A stretch of 64,000 nucleotides of DNA, from assembly GCA_963700735.1 (NCBI GenBank), contig CAVOYR010000009.1, positions 177,240 to 241,239 on the forward strand, read 5' to 3'. Below the pieces are notes generated by a model. The model ran no database searches and was not told the origin of the DNA. It saw only the letters and a program-made list of their open reading frames with translations. The translations under genes and the position numbers were made by a program. Below are positions 51,773-60,492 of this stretch, in pieces (position 1 is the first letter of the stretch; every line of letters begins with the position of its first letter). The DNA comes from Anderseniella sp963700735. Lineage in GTDB: Bacteria; Pseudomonadota; Alphaproteobacteria; Rhizobiales; Aestuariivirgaceae.

Positions 51773-52401
51773 ACCTTGCATCCCTTGCTGCCTGCGGTGG
51801 CCTTCAGGCTAGCACCACAGGGCAGCCGGAGCCATGACTGCGGTTCAAAGGTTTCGACATTCTCCGCGAAACTTCCGTCCAGAACGAACACCTCGATGCC
51901 GCCAGGCACGTTCAGGTCAATCAGCGTGCCTGGCTCCCAAACTTCCAGCCGCACGTCTTCGCGGGGGTCATGAAACAACGGCATCACCATCACGCCCGGC
52001 CGGCCGGCAGCCGACACGCTCCGCATCTTGTTGGTGTCGATGCGCACGTGCGTCCTGTCTGCCATGTCGAACTGCCACAGCTTGACCAGGATGGTGCATC
52101 CGGGCCCGGAGCCGGGCGTATGGCGCGATTCAGGTGGATTGCGAATGTAGCTGCCGGCCGGAAAGTCGCCATGCTCGTCAGAGAACACGCCATCCAGCAC
52201 CAGGAATTCTTCACCGCCGGTATGGACGTGCGCCGAGAAATGACTGTCCGGTGCATAGCGCACGATCGACGTGGCGCGCGCAACCTCATCGCCAATGCGG
52301 TCGAGCATGCGCCGGTCCACGCCGGGCATGGGTGACGGGATCCAGTCAATGCTTGCTCCATGAACCACGGCGCGCTTGCTGAAGTCTGAGTTGATATCCA
52401 T
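51721..52401 (-). CDS. ChrR-like double-cupin protein
   Basis: 226 aa. The N-terminal cupin has SHFSAHVHTGGEEFLVLDG, a metal-binding H-x-H-x4-E, and YIRNPPESRHTPGSGPGC, the form found in the ChrR anti-sigma C-terminal domain. A second, degenerate cupin lies at about 130-215. The zinc-binding N-terminal anti-sigma region of ChrR is missing and no ECF sigma gene adjoins, so it is probably a stand-alone enzyme or sensor. The 3' end overlaps the start of mazG by about 50 nt. Confidence 0.83.
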   Translation of the reverse strand: MDINSDFSKRAVVHGASIDWIPSPMPGVDRRMLDRIGDEVARATSIVRYAPDSHFSAHVHTGGEEFLVLDGVFSDEHGDFPAGSYIRNPPESRHTPGSGPGCTILVKLWQFDMADRTHVRIDTNKMRSVSAAGRPGVMVMPLFHDPREDVRLEVWEPGTLIDLNVPGGIEVFVLDGSFAENVETFEPQSWLRLPCGASLKATAGSKGCKVWIKADHLKETPKAPSK

Positions 52402-52512
52402 TCAAGGGCTCTCCGGCAGGGGTCGGTTTGCAGTTCAGTGTCGTCATACAGCTAATTCGCATAATATATATTATGGAATATTATTTGCAGGCATATCGGC
52501 AGCAATCAGCCA

Positions 52513-53094
52513 TCAGGCATCCATTCCGGCGATCCTGTATGTGCCGTCAGATATATTGCCCTGCCAGAACCACAGTGCCAACAGCGGTTGTTCATGGGTC
52601 GTTGTGGCGTGCTTGCGGTTCGATGCGTGCATGAACAAGTCTCCCGGCTTTCGGGCAACGAACGGCAGGTTGTCCATCTGCCAGTTTGCCGTGCCGCTCA
52701 GCACCAGGTAATGCTCGACAGCTTCGTGCCAGTGACTTGGATGGACCGTGTTCGCTTTCTGAAGGTACAGCCCGAAGCTCACTGTCTGATGCGCGATCAT
52801 GGCACTGGGCCCAGCCAGCTCCACGTAGCAGTACCGGCCCCGGAAACTGTCCGGCACCCGTAGCGGTCCTTCAGTCCACGCCAGACTTGACCCGCTCCGC
52901 TCAAGCTCGCTGCGCAGGCCCGGATACATGTCCATCGCTTCCAGGGCTGCGGCATAGTCTGCTGCCAGGTGTGGCGGCATGCCTGATCCATATGTGACGT
53001 TGTCCGGGACCGCGATGGACTGAACAAGGTTTGCAAGGTCAGAATGGCCGCACGAGCCCCAGGTTTCACCCACAGCCGCCAGCAGCGCCTGCAT
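52513..53094 (-). CDS. DMSP lyase-like cupin (DddQ/DddL family)
   Basis: 193 aa, single cupin, close to the length of DddQ. The C-terminal barrel has H121-W-H123-E-A-V-E127-H-Y129, then PGDLFMHASNRKHATTT with H162, then PLLALWFWQG. The spacing H-x3-E-x-Y-x32-H is close to the metal and base residues known for DddQ, which cleaves dimethylsulfoniopropionate to DMS and acrylate. A tyrosine found three residues before the first histidine in DddQ appears to be His118 here. There is no signal peptide. It is the last of a gene row: its ATG overlaps the stop of the MBL hydrolase by 1 nt. Activity on DMSP is inferred; a related lyase or isomerase is possible. Confidence 0.72.
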   Translation of the reverse strand: MQALLAAVGETWGSCGHSDLANLVQSIAVPDNVTYGSGMPPHLAADYAAALEAMDMYPGLRSELERSGSSLAWTEGPLRVPDSFRGRYCYVELAGPSAMIAHQTVSFGLYLQKANTVHPSHWHEAVEHYLVLSGTANWQMDNLPFVARKPGDLFMHASNRKHATTTHEQPLLALWFWQGNISDGTYRIAGMDA

Positions 53095-53891
53095 CAGGAA
53101 ATCTCCACCACCATGCCGTCATGGGCAGGCACGATATGCGCCGGCAGCTGGTTGCACAGCGTCCGGTAGTCGAGGTCGGTGTGCATGTTGGTCAGGATGG
53201 CGCGTTTCGGCCGCATCCGCGCGATCCAGGCCAGCGCGTCCTCGAGGTTGAAGTGGCTCGGGTGCGGCGTGGTGCGCAACGCATCGACGATCCAGACATC
53301 GAGGTTTTCCAGGTGCTTCAGCTGTGCGTCAGGTATTTCCTTGACGTCCGGCGTGTACGCCACGCCGCCCCAGCGGAAGCCCAGCGCGTCTATATCGCCA
53401 TGGTTAACGCTGAACGGCATTGCCTCGATGGGTCCCGCCGCACCGGTGGTCGAAACGGTCTGGCCATCCATGATCGAGTTCATCACCAGGATCGGTGGAT
53501 AGGACGAGCCCGGCGGCGTCATGAAACAATAGCTGAACCGCGACATCAGCATCTCTGCCGTGGAATGGTCGGCCCACACCTGCACGCGTTCACGCATGTT
53601 GATGGCGACCTGGCGCAGGTCGTCGATGCCATGGGTATGGTCTGCATGCTCGTGGGTGTACCACACCCCGTCCAGCGTACCGGCATTGACGCTGTTGAGC
53701 TGCGATACCAGGTCGGGCGAGGTATCGACCAGCACGCGGGTGAGGGCGTCCCCTTCCCGCTTCTCCAGCATCACCGAACAGCGCTTGCGCAAATTGCGTG
53801 GTTCGTTGGGGTCGCAATTGCCCCAGTTGTTGCCAACGCGCGGCACGCCGCCCGAAGATCCGCAGCCAAGTATCGTCAGCGTCAGGCTCAT
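53094..53891 (-). CDS. MBL-fold metal-dependent hydrolase, PhnP-like
   Basis: 265 aa from ATG 53891 (MSLTLTILGCGSSGGVPRVG). The N-terminal LGCGSSGGVPR and the metal motif THEHADHTHGIDDLR (H-x-H-x-D-H) put it with the PhnP/cyclic-phosphodiesterase branch of the metallo-beta-lactamase fold. ILTNMHTDLDYRTL is at the C-terminus. It overlaps tatD by 4 nt (ATGA) and follows the metG-tatD arrangement common in alphaproteobacteria. The exact substrate is unknown. Confidence 0.92.
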   Translation of the reverse strand: MSLTLTILGCGSSGGVPRVGNNWGNCDPNEPRNLRKRCSVMLEKREGDALTRVLVDTSPDLVSQLNSVNAGTLDGVWYTHEHADHTHGIDDLRQVAINMRERVQVWADHSTAEMLMSRFSYCFMTPPGSSYPPILVMNSIMDGQTVSTTGAAGPIEAMPFSVNHGDIDALGFRWGGVAYTPDVKEIPDAQLKHLENLDVWIVDALRTTPHPSHFNLEDALAWIARMRPKRAILTNMHTDLDYRTLCNQLPAHIVPAHDGMVVEIS

Positions 53892-54703
53892 GCGGCTGCC
53901 CTGCCATAGACCGCTGGCCGCTCCACCTTCGCGAACAGCCGGAAGAAGTTGTCGGAGGTAATCCGCGCCATCTCCTCGACGCTGACGCCCTTCACACCGG
54001 CGAGGTGCGCCAGCGTGTGGGCGGTGAATGCCGGCTCGTTGCTGCGGCCCCGGTGCGGCACCGGCGCCAGGTATGGCGCATCGGTTTCCACCAGCATCCG
54101 GTCCAGCGGGCAGGCGCGTGCTGCCTCGCGGATGGATTCGGCACTGTTGAAGGTCACGATGCCGGAGAACGACATGTAGCATCCGGCTGCGAGGCCACGC
54201 TTCGCCAGGTCCATGCCCGACGTAAAGCAATGCAGCAGGGGCTTGAAGGCCCCCTTCCCCATCTCGTCCTCGATGATGGCGGCGGTGTCTTCCTCGGCCG
54301 AGCGCGAGTGGATGACCAGCGGCAACCCGGTGTCGCGGGCGGCGGCAATGTGGGTGCGGAAACCTTGTGCCTGTGCGTCGCGCGGAGAGTTGTCGTAGTG
54401 ATAGTCCAGTCCGGCCTCGCCAATGCCGACACACTTGGGGTGCGCCGCAAGCTCTGCCAGTTGCTGCGCGGTGACGTCCAGTTCCTCGTGGGCATTGTGC
54501 GGATGGGTGCCCACGGTGAACCATACTTCCGGATGCGCTTCGGCAATTGCACACAGCACGTCGAAACGTTTTACCCTGGTCGAGATCGTCACCATCAGGT
54601 GCACGCCAGCCGCATGGGCGCGCGCAATCACCCCGTCGATGTCAGCGCTCAGCACATCGAAATCGAGATGGCAGTGACTGTCGACTATGGCTGGTATGTT
54701 CAA
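53888..54703 (-). CDS. tatD: TatD-family metal-dependent deoxyribonuclease
   Basis: 271 aa. Motifs: DSHCHLDF with the metal-binding H-x-H, VGIGEAGLDYHYD, LPLVIHSRSAEEDT, LLHCFTSG and ETDAPYLAPVPHRGRSNEP. The start is TTG at 54701-54703 (LNIPAIVDSHCHLD), supported by AGGAG about 11 nt upstream and the 22-nt gap from metG. The longer frame lies within metG and is not real. TatD proteins act on DNA 3' ends in DNA quality control and are not part of Tat export. Confidence 0.94.
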   Translation of the reverse strand: MNIPAIVDSHCHLDFDVLSADIDGVIARAHAAGVHLMVTISTRVKRFDVLCAIAEAHPEVWFTVGTHPHNAHEELDVTAQQLAELAAHPKCVGIGEAGLDYHYDNSPRDAQAQGFRTHIAAARDTGLPLVIHSRSAEEDTAAIIEDEMGKGAFKPLLHCFTSGMDLAKRGLAAGCYMSFSGIVTFNSAESIREAARACPLDRMLVETDAPYLAPVPHRGRSNEPAFTAHTLAHLAGVKGVSVEEMARITSDNFFRLFAKVERPAVYGRAAA

Positions 54704-54725
54704 CGAAACCGCTCCTGCTTGCCCG

Positions 54726-56270
54726 TCAGCCTGCTGCTTCCGCTTCGACGTAGCGCGGGAACACGCCTTCCGGCTTCGGCAAGGCGATGCCCGGCACGAG
54801 CGCAGCCTCACTCGCGCCAAACTGGCGCTTGGCACCGTCCACGCTCAACAGGTCGAGCAGCTTTCCCGCTCCATCGGGAATGAATGGCTGCGCGGCAACG
54901 GCCACCACGCGGATCACCTCGGCGGTGGTGTACAGCACCGTGTTCATCCGGTCGGGATCGGACTTCTTCAGCGCCCACGGCTCCTGGCCTGCGAAGTAGC
55001 GGTTGGCATCCGCAACTACCTTCCAGATGATTTCCAGCGCATTGTGCAGCCGGAACTGGTTCATCTCGGCGCGTGCTGCATCCAGAATGGCATAGGCCGC
55101 ATCGAGGATTTCCCGGTCATCGGCCGTGAACGCGCCATGGGGTGGCACCTTGCCGTCGCAGTTCTTGGCGATCATCGATAGCGAGCGCTGCGCTAGGTTG
55201 CCAAGGTCGTTGGCAAGGTCTGCGTTGACCCGGTTGACAATGGCTTCGTGGCTGTAGTTGCCGTCCTGGCCGAACGGCACCTCGCGCAGGAAGAAATAGC
55301 GCATCTGGTCCACGCCGTACTGGTCGATCATCGACTGCGGATCGACCACGTTGCCCACAGACTTCGACATCTTCTCGCCGCGGTTGAACAGGAAGCCGTG
55401 CGCAAATACCTGCTTGGGCAATGGCAGCCCTGCCGACATCAGGAAGGCGGGCCAATACACCGTGTGAAACCGGATGATGTCCTTGCCGATGATGTGCGCA
55501 TCGGCCGGCCAGAACCGCTTGCGGTCACCCTGCGTCAGGAAGCCCGTGGCGCTCATGTAATTGGTCAGCGCGTCCACCCACACGTACATGATATGGCCCG
55601 GCGCATCCGGCACCGGTATGCCCCAGTCGAACGTGGTGCGCGACACCGACAGGTCCTGCAGGCCGCCCTTGACGAAGCTCAGCACCTCGTTGCGGCGTTC
55701 CTGCGGGCCGATGAAATCCGGCTGGTCGGCATACAGTTTCAGCAGCTTGTCCTGGTAGGCCGACAGCTTGAAGAAATAGCTTTCCTCTTCCACCCATTCG
55801 ACCGGCGTGCCGGTCTTGATGGAGTACTTTTTGCCGTCGCGGTTTTCGAGTTCGTCTTCGCCATAGAACGCCTCGTCACGCACCGAATACCAGCCCGCAT
55901 AGGTGTCGAGGTAGATGTCGCCGGCCGCTGCCATGCGCTTCCACAGCTCGGTCACGGTTTCATAATGGCGCGGCTCGGAAGTACGGATGAAATCGTCGTT
56001 GGAGCAGTTCAGGGCTTTCACCATCTGCTCGAACTTTGGCGCCATCTCGTCGACGAACTCGGCTGGTGACTTGCCGGCACGCGCTGCCGTCTGCTGGATC
56101 TTCTGGCCGTGCTCGTCGGTGCCGGTGACAAACAGCACGTCGAATCCGTCGAGCCGCTTGAACCGGGCAAGCGCATCGGTGGCCAGCGCCTCGTAGGCGT
56201 GGCCGATGTGGGGCGCGCCATTGGGGTACGAAATGGCGGTCGTGATGTAGTATGTGGGCTTGTCGCTCAT
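54726..56270 (-). CDS. metG: Methionyl-tRNA synthetase
   Basis: 514 aa class I synthetase. The HIGH motif is in PNGAPHIGHAYEALATDALA (residues 13-32), followed by VTGTDEHGQKI. The KMSKS motif is GEKMSKSVGNVVDP at about 300. The short form has no C-terminal tRNA-binding EMAP domain and no obvious zinc-knuckle cysteines in the insert. It lies 10 nt after holB. Confidence 0.97.
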   Translation of the reverse strand: MSDKPTYYITTAISYPNGAPHIGHAYEALATDALARFKRLDGFDVLFVTGTDEHGQKIQQTAARAGKSPAEFVDEMAPKFEQMVKALNCSNDDFIRTSEPRHYETVTELWKRMAAAGDIYLDTYAGWYSVRDEAFYGEDELENRDGKKYSIKTGTPVEWVEEESYFFKLSAYQDKLLKLYADQPDFIGPQERRNEVLSFVKGGLQDLSVSRTTFDWGIPVPDAPGHIMYVWVDALTNYMSATGFLTQGDRKRFWPADAHIIGKDIIRFHTVYWPAFLMSAGLPLPKQVFAHGFLFNRGEKMSKSVGNVVDPQSMIDQYGVDQMRYFFLREVPFGQDGNYSHEAIVNRVNADLANDLGNLAQRSLSMIAKNCDGKVPPHGAFTADDREILDAAYAILDAARAEMNQFRLHNALEIIWKVVADANRYFAGQEPWALKKSDPDRMNTVLYTTAEVIRVVAVAAQPFIPDGAGKLLDLLSVDGAKRQFGASEAALVPGIALPKPEGVFPRYVEAEAAG

Positions 56271-56280
56271 CGTGTTTTCT

Positions 56281-57315
56281 TCAGGCCCGGCGGGCTTTGT
56301 CGATCAGGTCAAACGCCTGCACCATGGTCAGGCGGCGGTCGAGGTTTAGGGCATTTGTTTCGCGAATGCTATGTCCGATTGCCTCGTGCGCGCGGGCCAG
56401 TTCCAGCCCCTGCCCGGTGGCTTCCGGGTTGCGGGCGGCGGCGCGGGCGGTCGTTGTTATCCAGCCATCGAGCAGGTCACAGAAGATGCGGAACCGGTCA
56501 TCGGTACCGCGTCCGTGAAGGTCACTGGCAACGCCGATGCGGGTCGCCTCGTCAATGCGGCCACGGGCGGCGGCCTCGGCAAACCGGGCGAATATCTTGC
56601 CGGCACCGGTTTCGGCCAGTGACAGGGCAAAACCGGGACTGCCCTGTGCAAAGGCCAACTGCTTCAGCGCCGGCCCGGCTTCCGTGCCAGGCAGCGCCTC
56701 GAGCGCGACCTTCGTGTCTTCATCGCTTAACCGGCCCATGTCCAGTTCGATGCAGCGCGACCTGATGGTTGGCAGCAGGCGGCCACGCTGGTTGCACACC
56801 AGGATGAACACCGACTTCTGTGGCGGTTCCTCCAGCGTTTTCAGCAAGGCATTGGCGGCTGCATTGTTCATGTCTTCGGCTGCATCTACCACAGCCACAC
56901 GCCAGCCCCCTGCTCCGGCCGTCTTGGAGAAGAAGGTGGCAGCCTTGCGGCTGGATTCTACGCTGATGCCGGCTTTCAGCTTGCCCTTCTCGGCCTCCCG
57001 CTGGATGACCAGCAGGTCTGGGTGGGCGCGCGCGTCCACCTGGGCGGCGACCGGATCATCCGGCGGCACGGAAAGGCTGTCGCGCGGGGCGGCTGTGGCA
57101 TCGGGGTATCGCAACAGGTACTTCGCCAGCCGGTAGGCCAATGTTGCCTTGCCGATGCCCTTTGGCCCGGTCAGCAACCATGCGTGATGAAACTTGCCCG
57201 AGGCGTAGGCATCCAGCAGGCGTTGTTCCGCCTCGCGATGTCCGGCCAGAATTGACCGGCGGCGCGGATGTAGCGGCGTCTCGCGCGGATCGGGTTCTTC
57301 CTCGTCCGCACTCAT
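56281..57315 (-). CDS. holB: DNA polymerase III delta' subunit
   Basis: 344 aa from ATG 57315 (MSADEEEPDPRETPLHPRRR). AAA+ clamp-loader fold with Walker-like loop TGPKGIGKATLAYRLAKYL (about 43-60), a degenerate Walker B region VVDAAEDMNNAAANALLKTL and the S-R-C motif in IRSRCIELDMG. Its ATG overlaps the tmk stop (ATGA at 57312-57315). It is part of the tmk-holB-metG-tatD row. Confidence 0.94.
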   Translation of the reverse strand: MSADEEEPDPRETPLHPRRRSILAGHREAEQRLLDAYASGKFHHAWLLTGPKGIGKATLAYRLAKYLLRYPDATAAPRDSLSVPPDDPVAAQVDARAHPDLLVIQREAEKGKLKAGISVESSRKAATFFSKTAGAGGWRVAVVDAAEDMNNAAANALLKTLEEPPQKSVFILVCNQRGRLLPTIRSRCIELDMGRLSDEDTKVALEALPGTEAGPALKQLAFAQGSPGFALSLAETGAGKIFARFAEAAARGRIDEATRIGVASDLHGRGTDDRFRIFCDLLDGWITTTARAAARNPEATGQGLELARAHEAIGHSIRETNALNLDRRLTMVQAFDLIDKARRA

Positions 57316-57944
57316 GTGCCCTGCCCCGCAAGTTCCAGCGCGACGATTGACCAAATTACCTCGGCCACATCATCAACCGGCAGCGAGGCATCGATCACGC
57401 GGCAGCGCTGAGGGAAGTCGCGCGCGATCTGCAGGAATGCCTCCCGTAGCGCCTCGTGAAAGGCCAAACCCTTCTTCTCGAACCTGTCAGCACCACCGCG
57501 TTGGCGTGCGCGCTCCAGGCCGGCAGCAGGGTCGAGATCGAAGATCAGGGTGAGGTCTGGTTGTGTGGACCCTACGATGGTGTGGTCGAGTTGCTCCACC
57601 AGGTCCAGCCCGGCCAGCCCGGCAATGCCCTGATAGGCGCGCGTTGAATCCGCAAACCGGTCACACAGCACCGTGCGTCCGGCAGCCAGCGCGGGGCGGA
57701 TGACCTGCGTCAGGTGACTGTCGCGGGCGGCATAATTCAACAGGGCCTCGGCAGCCGGGCTCCAGCGGTTGGGCTCGCCGTTCACCAGCAGGCTGCGCAG
57801 TGCATCGGCATCTGGCGTGCCGCCGGGCTCACGCGTTGTCACCACATCAATGCCCGCTGCCTGCAAGCGTCCGGCAAGCAGCTTCAGCTGCGTGCTCTTG
57901 CCCGCGCCCTCGCCGCCTTCCAGTGTGATGAACTTCGCCTTCAT
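57312..57944 (-). CDS. tmk: Thymidylate kinase
   Basis: 210 aa from ATG 57944 (MKAKFITLEGGEGAGKSTQL). P-loop GGEGAGKST at about 10-18. VVTTREPGGTPDADALRSLL is the substrate-binding DRX-like segment, and LCDRFADSTRAYQGIAG the second. It phosphorylates dTMP to dTDP. The gene begins 14 nt after the D,D-carboxypeptidase gene. Confidence 0.96.
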   Translation of the reverse strand: MKAKFITLEGGEGAGKSTQLKLLAGRLQAAGIDVVTTREPGGTPDADALRSLLVNGEPNRWSPAAEALLNYAARDSHLTQVIRPALAAGRTVLCDRFADSTRAYQGIAGLAGLDLVEQLDHTIVGSTQPDLTLIFDLDPAAGLERARQRGGADRFEKKGLAFHEALREAFLQIARDFPQRCRVIDASLPVDDVAEVIWSIVALELAGQGT

Positions 57945-57958
57945 GGGCGGGCAAACTA

Positions 57959-59179
57959 TCAACCGCCCAGTATCATGAAAAGCGCTGAATCAAGCGCCTT
58001 GCGCCACACGCTGTCGATCTCGCCAACGCTGTCGCGGGCGTACACCGGTTCCGAGGTCACGATGCGTCCGTCCGCAATGATGTTGACCTTGCCGACGGCG
58101 TCCCCCGCCTTGACCGGCGCCACGAGTGGGCCGTAATACACGAACTGGGCCTCGGCGGTCGCCTTCTCGTCGTCGCTCAGCAGCGTGCTGATGTCGGTCT
58201 TGGCCACCACGCGCACGGTTGACGTTTCACCACCCCACACCCGTGCCTGCGCCACGGCATCACCCGCTGCGAACAGGCGGATCGGGCGGAACTGGCTGAA
58301 CCCGTAATCAAGCAGCCTGGTTGCCTCCTCGGATCGTTCCCGAGGCGAACCCAGTCCGGCCACGACCACGATCAACCGCCGGCCATCGCGGCTGGCAGAG
58401 CCGATCATGCCGTAGCCTGCCTCCTTGATGTAACCGGTCTTGACCCCGTCTGCACCGGGGTAGCTGCCGAGCAATGGATTGCGATTGCGCTGCTTGATGC
58501 CGTTCCAGGTGAACTCCGGCTCCGAATAATACTTGTAGAAATCCGGGAATACCTCGATCAGGTATCGCGCCAGGCTGGACAGCTCGCGCACCGAGGATTG
58601 ATGCCCGTCTGCCGGCAGGCCGGTCACGTTCTTGAAGGTGGAAACGGTCAGCCCCAGTTCGCGCGCCCGGGCGGTCATGTCGGCGGCATAGCGTTCTTCC
58701 GACCCGGCCACACCCTCCGCGATGACAATTGCGCCATCGTTGCCGGACTGGATAATCACGCCCTTGATGAGATCGGCCAGGGCGATCCGCGAGCCAAGCT
58801 CCGCGTACATCGTTGAGCCACCGGACGGCGCCCCGCCCTTGCGCCAGGCGTTCTCGGACACGGCGAAGGTGTCATCCAGGGAAAGCCTTCCTTCCTTCAG
58901 CTTCTCGAAAACGAGCAGCATGGCCATGACCTTGGTCATGCTGGCAGGAGGAATGGCAGCGTCAGGTTCCTTGGCGAACAGAATCTTGCCGGACCGGCTG
59001 TCGATAAGGATTGCGTTGCCGGCGCGGGTGCTGAAATCAGTCGTTTGCGCGCGACCGGTAGCGGCGAACCCGGCCAGCATTGCGCTCACTGCAATTATGA
59101 ACCCGGCTGACAACACCAATGCCGTGCGAAGACGCGAGCCGGATGTGTTCGTGGTGGCTTTTACTGACCTTCTGGACAT
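57959..59179 (-). CDS. D-alanyl-D-alanine carboxypeptidase (PBP5/6, DacC/DacF-like)
   Basis: 406 aa from ATG 59179. An N-terminal hydrophobic segment at about 17-42 is a signal peptide. The active-site motifs of penicillin-binding peptidases are S80-M-T-K83 (PPASMTKVMAM), SGN in IQSGNDGAIVIAEG, and KTG in DGVKTGYIKEAG. A C-terminal beta domain (about 300-380) follows. It trims the terminal D-Ala from peptidoglycan pentapeptides at the periplasmic face of the inner membrane. It heads the tmk-holB-metG row. Confidence 0.95.
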   Translation of the reverse strand: MSRRSVKATTNTSGSRLRTALVLSAGFIIAVSAMLAGFAATGRAQTTDFSTRAGNAILIDSRSGKILFAKEPDAAIPPASMTKVMAMLLVFEKLKEGRLSLDDTFAVSENAWRKGGAPSGGSTMYAELGSRIALADLIKGVIIQSGNDGAIVIAEGVAGSEERYAADMTARARELGLTVSTFKNVTGLPADGHQSSVRELSSLARYLIEVFPDFYKYYSEPEFTWNGIKQRNRNPLLGSYPGADGVKTGYIKEAGYGMIGSASRDGRRLIVVVAGLGSPRERSEEATRLLDYGFSQFRPIRLFAAGDAVAQARVWGGETSTVRVVAKTDISTLLSDDEKATAEAQFVYYGPLVAPVKAGDAVGKVNIIADGRIVTSEPVYARDSVGEIDSVWRKALDSALFMILGG

Positions 59180-59288
59180 GGTCGGCAAGGGTAAGCTTCC
59201 CCAATGGATGTGACAACCATCCATCGGGTGTTCAGCCCGTCACAATGCTGCCACCAGCTGTGACGTGAGACCCTGATGCATGCAGGAG

Positions 59289-60264
59289 TTACCGGCTTGC
59301 CGTGCGCAGACGGGCATCGTGGTGCCCGCGTGAACGTACCGCGTCCAGCGTTGCCTGCGCCTGGGATTCATCAGCAAGTGGGCCAAGCCGGACCCGGTAG
59401 ATCTGGCCGTAGCTGCCTTCGGTTGAATCAACCTGCACATTGCCGAGATCGGCTAGTTCTGCCCGGGCGCGATCTGCATTCGACGGGTCCGAGAAGGCTG
59501 CAACCTGCACGAAGTATCCCTGTCCACCGGAGGCCGGCGCGATGCTGGCAGTGTTGGACGATGCAGACGCTGCAACCATCGTCGGGGTTTCAGAACCATA
59601 ACGCCCATCACGCAGATCTGCCCCGGCAATCATGTTGCGCAGTGGCGTGCCCCGCTCCATTTCCTGGTTCATCGCAGCTAGGTGGCCGTAGTGCGGATCC
59701 TTCAACGGTGCGGGACCAATGTACTGCACACGTGCATTCGTCTTGCCCTTGCCACGGAAGCCAAGCACGTCAGCTGACCGCTTTGACATGTCGATGATGC
59801 GATCGTTAACGAACGGGCCACGGTCATTGACGCGAACGATCACCGAGCGGCCATTCTCGAGATTGGTTACCTTGGCGTAGCTGGGCAATTCCATGGTCGT
59901 ATGGGCGGCAGTCATCTGCTCCATGTCGAACCATTCGCCGTTGGATGTCATGCGGCGGTTGAACTTGGGGCCGTACCAGGACGCAACGCCCGTGCGGTCA
60001 TAGTTCGGGTCGTGATTTGGGTAGAACTTCTGGCCTGCCACTTCGTAGGGTTTGCCGATGTGACGGCGGCCGCCGCCCTTTGGCATCGGACCCTTCGAAC
60101 TCTTTCCAGTACGGCGAGCCGACGCCTGCGAACGGATCCTGCTTGCCTCCGCCACCGGAACAGCCAGCAAGCGTCACGGCGATGGCGCACAGCAACCCTG
60201 CCCCCACGATGTAGAATCCACGGTGACTGCGGGACGGCAACTTGAGATCGGCGTGTCTGGACAT
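59289..60264 (-). CDS. rlpA: RlpA-like septal lytic transglycosylase with SPOR domain, interrupted by a +1 frameshift
   Basis: Lipoprotein that cleaves denuded septal glycan. From ATG 60264 (MSRHADLKLPSRSHRGFYIV) the first frame gives a lipobox LAGC and GVGSPYWKEFEG, then loses likeness. The other frame supplies PMPKGGGRRHIGKPYEVAGQ and the double-psi beta-barrel: ASWYGPKFNRRMTSNGEWF, AHTTMELPSYAKVTN, VRVNDRGPFVNDRIIDMS. A C-terminal SPOR domain follows (YFVQVAAFSDPSNADRARAE). The joint lies within 60092-60106. Deleting one A of the AAA run (TTT at 60103-60105 on the plus strand) joins the frames to a protein of about 325 aa. Confidence 0.9.
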
Positions 60265-60492
60265 GACCTGGATAACCCCTGAGTAGAATGCTTCGACCAT
60301 GCGCACCGGCGGCCGCCTCGCCTGACGCAACATGGAAAACAGGACACTTCCGCGTCCGTTAAATGTTGAGCTACTTTTGCGCCGGACCGGTAAAGGCGGG
60401 GTTCCCAAACACGGTTAAAACTTGGTTTAATCATCACGGTCTTTTCCGCTGTCAGGCGGAATGAAAGGTCTTGAACGGAGCGTTATTCCCGC

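Noticed and set aside
53094..54554. A 486-codon frame that would fuse tatD antisense-frame sequence to the MBL hydrolase
   Set aside because: Only the part from 53891 matches the family; the upstream part is tatD read in another frame.
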